Below are positions 5,049 to 10,862 of a stretch of DNA of 10,862 bases, one piece after another (position 1 is the first letter of the stretch; each line of letters starts with the position of its first letter). Origin of the DNA: an uncultured Erysipelotrichaceae bacterium. GTDB lineage: Bacteria; Bacillota_I; Bacilli_A; Erysipelotrichales; Erysipelotrichaceae. The notes beneath the pieces are model-generated. The model was not told where the DNA came from. It worked only from the letters and a program-made list of their open reading frames with translations, and searched no databases. The stretch lies in contig CANPNQ010000013.1 in the NCBI GenBank assembly GCA_947575425.1, positions 1 to 10,862 on the forward strand. Reading direction: 5' to 3'. The position numbers and the translations under genes are program-made.

Positions 5049-7620
5049 TGATTTAAAACGAGTTGGTCTAATATTTGACGCCAAAGGTGCGGTGGATTTT
5101 AAAGCATCATTGAAATCAGTCAATACAGCGCTGACAGACAACCGTAACCAATTTAAGCTAACGAAATCCACGTGGGATGAAAACACAAAAGCATCGGAGA
5201 AGTTGAGAGCAACTAATGAGTACCTTGCGAATCAATATGAGGATTCGGCGAGAAAGGTCAGTGTATTGAAGGCTGAAATCGAAGAGTTGGAGAACGCCGA
5301 AAAGCGAGATGAAGCTGCTATCAGCAAAAAGAAATCAGCACTTGCCTCTACACAAGCCGCGATGAACAATTATAAGAAAGGCTTGGACGAAACGAGCGCA
5401 AAGTTAAAAGCCGGCATTGCTGACCTCGAAGAATATGCTAAGAGGTTACAAGAAACAGGGGATAAAGCGAAAAAGGTCGGAAGTACACTTACTAAGGGCA
5501 TTACCGCCCCTATCGTAGCAACGGGAACGGCAGCTACGGCGGCGTGGGTCGAGATTGATGAAGCCTATGACAGCATCGCAGCGGGCACGGGAGCACTTGG
5601 CGACAACCTTCTAGAATTGCAAGATGTGTTTGATGAAGTATATGGAGGTATGCCTGTTGCGGCAGAAGAAGCAAGCACAGCGGTGGCGGATCTTAATACA
5701 CGTTTTGGCTTTACAGGTGAAGCACTATCAAAGGCATCAGAAGATTTTCTAAAGTTTTCAAAGGTTAATAAAACCGATACAGCCACGGCTATACAGTTAG
5801 TGTCAAGAGCGATGGGCGATGCGAGCATACCAGCCGAGGAATACTCGGGAGTATTAGATGCCTTAACCGCAGCCAGTCAAGCAAGCGGTTTATCTATTGA
5901 TAAACTAACAGAAAACTTAACAAAATATGGCGCACCGATGCGTGCGTTGGGGTATACCACGCAAGAAAGTATTGCCATTTTTGCACAATGGGAAAAAGCC
6001 GGCGTCAACACCGAAATTGCATTTTCCGGCATGAAAAAGGCAATATCTAATTGGAGCGCGGAGGGCAAAGACGCTCGCGTTGAATTTAAAAAGACGCTAG
6101 AGGAAATCGCCACTTGTCCTGACATTGCAAGTGCAACCACCAAAGCGATAGAGACATTCGGGGCAAAGGCCGGACCCGATCTTGCTGATGCGATTCAAGC
6201 CGGCCGATTTTCTGTCGAAGAAATGACAAAAGTGGTTGAACAAAGCGGCGGTGCGCTAGAAAATACATATAACGCTATGCTTAGTCCGTCTGATAAAGCG
6301 AAAGTCGCGATGAATAATCTAACACTTGCGGGGGCAGCTTTGGGCGATGTAATCCAAGAAACACTGGCGCCTGTTTGGGAAAAATTAGCTAATGTGATCG
6401 AAAGTGTAACAAAATGGTTTAGAAGTTTAAACGATACGACCAAAACCGTTATTGTTGTGATTGGTGGTATCGTTGCTGCAATAGGCCCGTTGTTAGTCAT
6501 TTTTGGTACCCTTGCAGGATCAGTTAGCAAAATCATATTGATGTATACAAATTTCAAAGCAGCAACCGCAGGTGTGGCTGGATCAACTTCATTACTTGCC
6601 AAAGCCATGGCAGCGTTATCACCGCCCATCATGGCTATTATCGCTTTAGTTACTGCGATAGTGGCGGCATTGGTACAGTTATGGAACACAAATGAGGGTT
6701 TTAGAAATTCTGTCCAAAGTGCAATCGAAAGCATTAGTAGTGTTTTGACGAATATATGGGAAACCATTATACAACCGATTTTTACACGCATCCAAGAAAT
6801 TATAATGAGTGTTTGGGAAAATGGTTTAAAGCCGTTATGGGATAAATGGGTTGAGTTTATAGGTGACATAACTGTTCAAATGGCAGGACTATTAGAGCGC
6901 ATTATGCCAGTCGTTGATTGGTTTGTAGAAACATTTGGACCGATGTTAGTGTTCGTGTTTGACTTAGTTGGTTCAGTGTTTGGCGATACAGTAACGACTA
7001 TTTTGCAAGTGGCGGGTGCCCTATTAAGCAATATCGGAGATGTTGTGTCTAATATTATTGGTGTATTCAGCGGGATTATTGATTTCATCTCTAATGTTTT
7101 TACTGGGAATTGGCAAGGTGCATGGGACAGTATTGTATCTATTTTCGGAAATATCTTTGATGGGTTGATTAACGTCGCAAAGGTTCCTATAAACATCATT
7201 ATTGGATTTATCAATGGAATGGTGGGAGGTGTGGAATCAGGTGTTAATGCAGTCATAAGAGCTATGAATAGTCTATCTTTCGATATACCGGATTGGATCC
7301 CGTTGATTGGTGGACAGCATTGGGGATTTGATTTAGGGTTGGTAAGTTTTGGACGCATTCCTTACTTAGCAAAAGGTGGACAACTATTAAGCGGTATGGC
7401 AATGGTCGCCGAAGCAGGCCCCGAATTATTGTTGCAACAAGGTAATCGAACAACTGTCGCACCTCTTACAAATGGCGGAGGCGCAACGCCCGTTGATATT
7501 ATTGATTATGACAAGATGGCGCTCGCCATGGTGCGGGCATTCAAAGGTATGGCAGTTAAAATTTGGGATGAGAAAATCGGAGAGATCATGGATGAGCGTA
7601 TTATAAAGGCGGTGGCTTAA
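5041..7620 (+). CDS. Tail tape measure protein, TP901-type
   Basis: This 859-residue protein sets tail length and is ejected ahead of the DNA. Residues 1 to about 145 are a charged coiled coil (Lys/Glu/Ala rich). About 150-440 form the conserved TP901-type core with segments such as GVLDALTAASQASGLS and LTKYGAPMRALGYTTQESI. Two strongly hydrophobic segments follow (about 469-495 and 528-547), possible membrane-inserting parts. A longer helical region (about 550-740) is rich in Ile/Val/Trp. The end has LAKGGQLLSGMAMVAEAGPELLLQQGN (about 776-802), the usual C-terminal 'EAGPEL' motif. The start is GTG 5041, preceded by a GAAAGGGTG purine run, and overlaps the chaperone extension. At the common rule of about 0.15 nm per residue the tail would be near 130 nm, an estimate only. 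No peptidase or lysozyme motif was recognised. Confidence 0.93.
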   Translation: MADDLKRVGLIFDAKGAVDFKASLKSVNTALTDNRNQFKLTKSTWDENTKASEKLRATNEYLANQYEDSARKVSVLKAEIEELENAEKRDEAAISKKKSALASTQAAMNNYKKGLDETSAKLKAGIADLEEYAKRLQETGDKAKKVGSTLTKGITAPIVATGTAATAAWVEIDEAYDSIAAGTGALGDNLLELQDVFDEVYGGMPVAAEEASTAVADLNTRFGFTGEALSKASEDFLKFSKVNKTDTATAIQLVSRAMGDASIPAEEYSGVLDALTAASQASGLSIDKLTENLTKYGAPMRALGYTTQESIAIFAQWEKAGVNTEIAFSGMKKAISNWSAEGKDARVEFKKTLEEIATCPDIASATTKAIETFGAKAGPDLADAIQAGRFSVEEMTKVVEQSGGALENTYNAMLSPSDKAKVAMNNLTLAGAALGDVIQETLAPVWEKLANVIESVTKWFRSLNDTTKTVIVVIGGIVAAIGPLLVIFGTLAGSVSKIILMYTNFKAATAGVAGSTSLLAKAMAALSPPIMAIIALVTAIVAALVQLWNTNEGFRNSVQSAIESISSVLTNIWETIIQPIFTRIQEIIMSVWENGLKPLWDKWVEFIGDITVQMAGLLERIMPVVDWFVETFGPMLVFVFDLVGSVFGDTVTTILQVAGALLSNIGDVVSNIIGVFSGIIDFISNVFTGNWQGAWDSIVSIFGNIFDGLINVAKVPINIIIGFINGMVGGVESGVNAVIRAMNSLSFDIPDWIPLIGGQHWGFDLGLVSFGRIPYLAKGGQLLSGMAMVAEAGPELLLQQGNRTTVAPLTNGGGATPVDIIDYDKMALAMVRAFKGMAVKIWDEKIGEIMDERIIKAVA

Positions 7621-7621
7621 T

Positions 7622-8293
7622 ATGTTTTATTTTAATGGCATACGCAGCGATGAAATGGGAGTGATTGCCGAAGAAGAGGATTTCATGGCGAGAGCAGCCT
7701 TGCGAACACGTGAGAACGTTATAGATGGTGTGGATGGGAGCAGATTTGACTTATTAGGATACAACAATGTATCTATAGCATTAAAATTATACATCCTTAA
7801 GCCTAAACGATTGGACGACATATTCCAATGGCTTAATGGATATGGAATACTGGAATATAATGGGCGTATAACGAATGCCTGTTTTTTTAACGAACTTCAT
7901 CCAATCCGGTCAAGTAACATTAAAACAATGGAAACCACGTTGATACGTTCTCCCTTTTGGTATGATGTAGCAGACACCTTTCAAAAGATCACTACCGATT
8001 ACGTTATCAATATTGGAAATCGCTTGTCAAAGCCAATTATTAAATTGGTTGGGGAACAAGGAGAGAATGTGGATATAACGATAGGCAATGTGAGATTTAC
8101 TTATCTATTTGATACTGCTGAGTATGTTGAGATAGATTGCTATGAAAAGACAGAGATTGCGGATGGTTTTAGTAAATCCAAGCAAATATCAATCGGATTT
8201 GAATACCCGTCGTTGGTAGTTGGTAGAAACAAAGTGATAAGACACAGCGGTAATTGTGATATTTACATTAAAAGAAAGGATTGTTGGCTATGA
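7622..8293 (+). CDS. Distal tail protein (Dit)
   Basis: This 223-residue protein forms the hexameric hub at the tail tip, to which tube and baseplate parts attach. Its position directly after the tape measure, its size, and the N-terminal pattern MFYFNGIRSDEMGVIAEEED then a Dit-like 'VDGSRFDLLGYNN' segment suit the Sipho_tail/Dit family. The middle, with LKPKRLDDIFQWLNG and MET-TLIRSPFWYDVADTFQ (about 101-119), is also typical: the 'ks.FwY' region separates the N-terminal belt domain from the C-terminal galectin-like domain. There is no large insertion, so this is a classical short Dit without an obvious extra carbohydrate-binding module. The stop overlaps the next ATG as ATGA. Confidence 0.87.
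   Translation: MFYFNGIRSDEMGVIAEEEDFMARAALRTRENVIDGVDGSRFDLLGYNNVSIALKLYILKPKRLDDIFQWLNGYGILEYNGRITNACFFNELHPIRSSNIKTMETTLIRSPFWYDVADTFQKITTDYVINIGNRLSKPIIKLVGEQGENVDITIGNVRFTYLFDTAEYVEIDCYEKTEIADGFSKSKQISIGFEYPSLVVGRNKVIRHSGNCDIYIKRKDCWL
8274..8280 (+). promoter_or_regulatory. Ribosome binding site that fixes the start at 8290
   Basis: GAAAGGA ends 9 bases before ATG 8290 and touches the in-frame TTG 8281 directly. Spacing selects ATG 8290, which also makes the ATGA overlap with the Dit stop codon. Confidence 0.7.
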
Positions 8294-9918
8294 AAATATA
8301 CGAACCCACAGAGAGGCGATTTAGTAATAACGGCTTAGGTGTAATAAAACCATTGAAATGTGTTGAGTATAAAGAAAGATCGTTGGATGGGTGGTACATC
8401 GAAGTAACAGCATCCATTGACTACAAAGACATGATTCATCAGGATTACATTGCTTTTGTAGAAACAAAAGAAAAAGGTGGACAGCCTTTCAGGATCAATA
8501 ATGTTTCATTTAAAAACAGGCTTATCTCATTCACAGCATATCATATAGTTTATGACGCAGAAAGGTACTTGCTTGATGATGTGCGCCCTACCAATCAAAC
8601 AGCGGCATCTTATTTATCGTATGTAAATGAACGGACAGATACAGAAAGTCCGTTTTTTGTGACATCCGATATTGCGGATAGTGCAACGAGTTACTTTGTT
8701 AGAAAGACCTTGTTGGATGCATTCGTCACCGCTGAGCAGGTTTTTGGTGGTAGTTATGATGTGGATGGTTTCAACATCACCCTTAAAAATCACATTGGTA
8801 ACGATAATGGAGTTTGCGTGATCTATGGCAAGAATATTGAAGATATGAGTGTGGTCGAGGATTGGAGTGGCGTATGCACTAAGATTTTACCAGAAGGCAC
8901 AAACGGTATACTTTTGCCTGAAACATACTTGACCGCTGATGTGCAATATCAACAGCCTTTCACACGTGCCGTTAAATTTGAGACAAAAACCGAAAACGAT
9001 GATGACACACCTATTATTGAATCGGATCAAATCATGGAATTAAGACAATTGGCGAGTGTGTATCTAGAGGAAAATAAGTATCCTAAGATTAGCTATGTTG
9101 CAAAAGCATCGCCGGACGATGAACTTTGTATTGGTGATACAATCCATATTAAACATCCCTTATGCACGATAGATGCGGAAGTGTTTTCGTATACCTATGA
9201 TACTATTGCGAAAAAGGTAACTGAAATCGTGTTTGGCAATTATAAGCCTACTGCAAAAAGAGCGGTGGCAAGTATCAAAAATGAAATTGCTGAAACAAAC
9301 AAGCGCATCACTTTTCAGGAGAACGTGATACAGAGTCAGACAGATCTTATAAATTCACAATTCAAAAAAGGCTACATCTATATTGATGATAATGAACTAC
9401 TTATTTTGGATAAAATTCCCAAAGAAAAAGCAAAAAACGTGTGGCGCTTCAACATGGGAGGATTAGGGTTTTCAAACAATGGATATCTTGGGCCATTTCC
9501 TTTGGCTATTACACAAGATGGAAAAATCAATGCCGATTTTATACTTGCAGGAGTGATCAGGGGTATAAGCCTAATAGGCAATACAATTACTAACGGAAAC
9601 AATTTTAGCGTTGATACAGAAGGAAACATGAAGGCTAAAAACGCAGATATGCAGGGTAAAGTTACAGCAGAAAGCGGATCTGTAGGCGGATGGGAATTAA
9701 GCAATGAAGGGCTTTCTAAAGGATCTGTTAAAATAAGTAATAACGGAGTTACTAATATTTACACATGGGCAGATGTTTATATAATTCGTCTTATTGTAAT
9801 GGGAACATTAATCGCTGATGAAGACATGGTTAAGCACTACGACTTTAATAATGATGGAGCGATTACATCGTCTGATTATGTGCATTTAAAAAATAGGCTT
9901 ATTGCCATAAATTCATAG
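8290..9918 (+). CDS. Tail spike / Tal-like tail tip protein with C-terminal dockerin-like module
   Basis: This 542-residue protein follows Dit, where tail-associated lysin (Tal) or 'prophage endopeptidase tail' proteins stand. Residues 1 to about 320 are a gp44-like hub part; the segment IYGKNIEDMSVVEDWSGVCT (about 178-197) and the following 'ILPEGTNG' are typical. About 325-358 is a helix, likely a coiled coil. About 363-425 is a block well known in Firmicutes phages, with VWRFNMGGLGFSNNGYLGP and LAITQDGKINADFI. About 448-470 has the 'QGKVTAESGSVGGWEL' motif. The last 55 residues are dockerin-like, with one complete calcium loop at 518-529. No NlpC/P60, CHAP, M23 or lysozyme-type catalytic motif was recognised, so a structural or receptor-binding role is more likely than wall cleavage. 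The start is ATG 8290. Confidence 0.82.
   Translation: MKIYEPTERRFSNNGLGVIKPLKCVEYKERSLDGWYIEVTASIDYKDMIHQDYIAFVETKEKGGQPFRINNVSFKNRLISFTAYHIVYDAERYLLDDVRPTNQTAASYLSYVNERTDTESPFFVTSDIADSATSYFVRKTLLDAFVTAEQVFGGSYDVDGFNITLKNHIGNDNGVCVIYGKNIEDMSVVEDWSGVCTKILPEGTNGILLPETYLTADVQYQQPFTRAVKFETKTENDDDTPIIESDQIMELRQLASVYLEENKYPKISYVAKASPDDELCIGDTIHIKHPLCTIDAEVFSYTYDTIAKKVTEIVFGNYKPTAKRAVASIKNEIAETNKRITFQENVIQSQTDLINSQFKKGYIYIDDNELLILDKIPKEKAKNVWRFNMGGLGFSNNGYLGPFPLAITQDGKINADFILAGVIRGISLIGNTITNGNNFSVDTEGNMKAKNADMQGKVTAESGSVGGWELSNEGLSKGSVKISNNGVTNIYTWADVYIIRLIVMGTLIADEDMVKHYDFNNDGAITSSDYVHLKNRLIAINS
9763..9918 (+). other. Dockerin-like calcium-binding module at the end of the tail spike protein
   Basis: Residues 518-529 read DFNNDGAITSSD, an exact D-x-N-x-D-G-x-I-x-x-x-D dockerin/EF-hand loop (Asp518, Asn520, Asp522, Asp529 as likely ligands), followed by the helix YVHLKNRLI. 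About 35 residues earlier, YTWADVYIIRLIVMG (491-505) looks like the end of a first repeat whose calcium loop has lost its acidic residues. This matches a two-repeat dockerin with a decayed first loop. Confidence 0.75.
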
Positions 9919-9933
9919 GAAGGAGGTATTGAT

Positions 9934-10862
9934 ATGATTTTAGGTAATATCATCCAAGAAGGAACGCATCTTTTTACAGACAGTCAACAATTTGTTTGCC
10001 AATGGGGTGAAAACATATCACTTTCCGTTTCCATGGATGGTACTTTTGATGGATACTCATTTGCATGGGTGGTAGCCTATGATCGTGCCATGATGAAAAC
10101 GGATTACCTTACATATGATGAAAAGACTCATTTATTGACAATACCTGCGAAGGCTTTGAAGAAAACCGGACATATTTATGTAACGCTTCGTGCTATGAAG
10201 GGCGATGAAACAATACCGTGCTCACCAGTAGGTTTTTTGATTGAACCATCAGGAAATCCAAACGCTGAAAACAGTCCCCACGAACCGGGATGGGAAGAAA
10301 TTGCAAAAGGTTTATTTGAACAAATTTTCTCCAATGAGTATAAGCAGCCACTGGATGATCTGTTTGAGAAGGCAGACGAAGCCGCACAAGCTGCTATTAC
10401 CGCTGGTAATAATGCAAATGCAGCGGCCAATGCAGCAAATATCGCTACAACTAATGCGAATACAGCGGCACAGGTTGCTAATCTAGCAAAAGTGAATGCA
10501 GATTCGGCAGCGGCTTCTGCAAACACTGCTGCTAATGCAGCGCTCAGCGCTAAGAATGCGGCAAATACTGCGGCACAAGCAGCGAACACAGCGACAGCCA
10601 ATGCGAATGATTCGGCACAGGCTGCGAATGAAATCACAGCAGAAATCAATCGTAAGTTACAAGCAGGAGAATTAAAAGGGGATCCGGGAAGTCGTACATT
10701 GTATGGTTCAGGAGCGCCGACTAATGAAATCGGTAATACAGGAGACTGGTATTATGATACTGCAAGCGAGTTTTGGGATGTGTACCATAAGGAATCTGAT
10801 GAATCATGGGCAAAAATGGGGCAGATCAAAGGCGGTGGCAGTGGTGGAGTTGGTGGTGATAC
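9934..10862 (+). CDS. BppU-like baseplate / tail fibre protein, 3' end beyond the window
   Basis: The frame is open from ATG 9934 to the window end (309 codons seen) with no stop. GGAGG lies 7 bases before the ATG. Residues 1 to about 105 look like a beta-rich BppU N-terminal domain: a strand-rich start, 'DGYSFAWVVAYD', then LLTIPAKALKKTGHIYVTLRA, ending in SPVGFLIEPSGNP. Such domains anchor receptor-binding proteins to the baseplate. Residues 146-236 form an unbroken run of alanine heptads, a likely coiled-coil shaft. About 247-300 has one collagen-like GDPG and then a segment with 'GAPTNEIGNTGDWYYDTASEFWDVY' features common in phage tail fibres after collagen-like linkers. The visible part ends in a Gly-rich linker, so a receptor-binding head is probably encoded beyond the window. 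The host ligand is unknown. Confidence 0.75.
   Translation, partial: MILGNIIQEGTHLFTDSQQFVCQWGENISLSVSMDGTFDGYSFAWVVAYDRAMMKTDYLTYDEKTHLLTIPAKALKKTGHIYVTLRAMKGDETIPCSPVGFLIEPSGNPNAENSPHEPGWEEIAKGLFEQIFSNEYKQPLDDLFEKADEAAQAAITAGNNANAAANAANIATTNANTAAQVANLAKVNADSAAASANTAANAALSAKNAANTAAQAANTATANANDSAQAANEITAEINRKLQAGELKGDPGSRTLYGSGAPTNEIGNTGDWYYDTASEFWDVYHKESDESWAKMGQIKGGGSGGVGGD
10369..10641 (+). repeat. Thirteen in-register alanine heptads (21-base period) in the BppU-like gene
   Basis: Residues 146-236 divide without gaps into 13 heptads such as KADEAAQ, NANTAAQ, SANTAAN and AANTAAQ. Position 2 is Ala in all 13, position 5 is Ala in 11, and Asn or Asp is common at position 3. Ala at two positions three apart in each heptad is what an alanine-core coiled coil needs. 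The same 21-base rhythm in DNA explains a long open frame on the opposite strand. Confidence 0.8.

Noticed and set aside
5840..5855. Near-perfect 16-base palindrome AATACTCGGGAGTATT within the tape measure gene
   Set aside because: One short inverted repeat with a two-base centre in a 2.6-kb gene is plausible by chance. It has no T tract and no partner copies in the window.
6195..6869. 224-codon open frame on the minus strand inside the tape measure gene
   Set aside because: It is antisense to a strongly supported gene, has no visible ribosome binding site, and its protein pattern is a low-complexity mirror of the hydrophobic tape measure segments.
10241..10486. 81-codon open frame on the + strand in another frame of the last gene
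   Set aside because: It lies wholly inside the BppU-like frame, has no ribosome binding site and has a composition dictated by the overlapping repeat.
10176..10649. 157-codon Ala-rich open frame on the minus strand
   Set aside because: It is explained by the alanine/asparagine heptad codons on the + strand, whose complement rarely gives stop codons. There is no independent start signal or family resemblance.
1..10862. CRISPR array, tRNA, insertion sequence, attachment site, or defence genes
   Set aside because: No regularly spaced direct repeats, tRNA-like cloverleaf, transposase or integrase motifs were seen. Every stretch is taken by structural phage genes.

Overview
The window is a contiguous piece of the late structural region of a tailed double-stranded DNA phage or prophage with siphovirus architecture. 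All genes lie on the + strand and are packed tightly. The host is most likely a low- to moderate-GC Gram-positive bacterium (Bacillota). This rests on strong GGAGG-type ribosome binding sites, HK97-fold head genes followed by a phi13-type tail tube protein, a Dit/Tal pair of Firmicutes type, a BppU-like baseplate protein and a dockerin-like calcium motif on a tail protein. No integrase, terminase, lysis or host gene is present, so integrated prophage and free phage cannot be told apart, and genus is not determinable.

Head module (1-2599): the C-terminal part of a portal protein, a ClpP-type (S14) prohead protease, and an HK97-fold major capsid protein with an N-terminal scaffold-like helical region. 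Connector module (2596-3909): gp6-like adaptor, head-closure protein, a probable tail terminator and an HK97 gp10-like protein. Tail module (3923-7620): major tail (tube) protein, a tail assembly chaperone pair made by -1 ribosomal frameshifting on an A9 run, and an 859-residue tape measure protein. Tip and baseplate (7622 to the window end): distal tail protein, a tail spike/Tal-like protein ending in a dockerin-like module, and an incomplete BppU-like protein with a long alanine-heptad coiled coil.

The genes form one apparent operon. Neighbours overlap or sit within a few bases, and several starts seem translationally coupled (ATGA at 2596, TAATG at 4577, ATGA at 8290). No promoter was recognised. 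There is no gene-free stretch over 300 bases; the only apparent gap, 4915-5040, is the frameshifted part of the chaperone gene.

Most of this is ordinary phage morphogenesis, and I see no clearly new system. The points worth a second look are a strong hairpin with a T tract just inside the adaptor gene right after the capsid gene (a candidate attenuator), the frameshift, the dockerin-like tail of the spike protein, and the 13-heptad alanine coil in the last gene.
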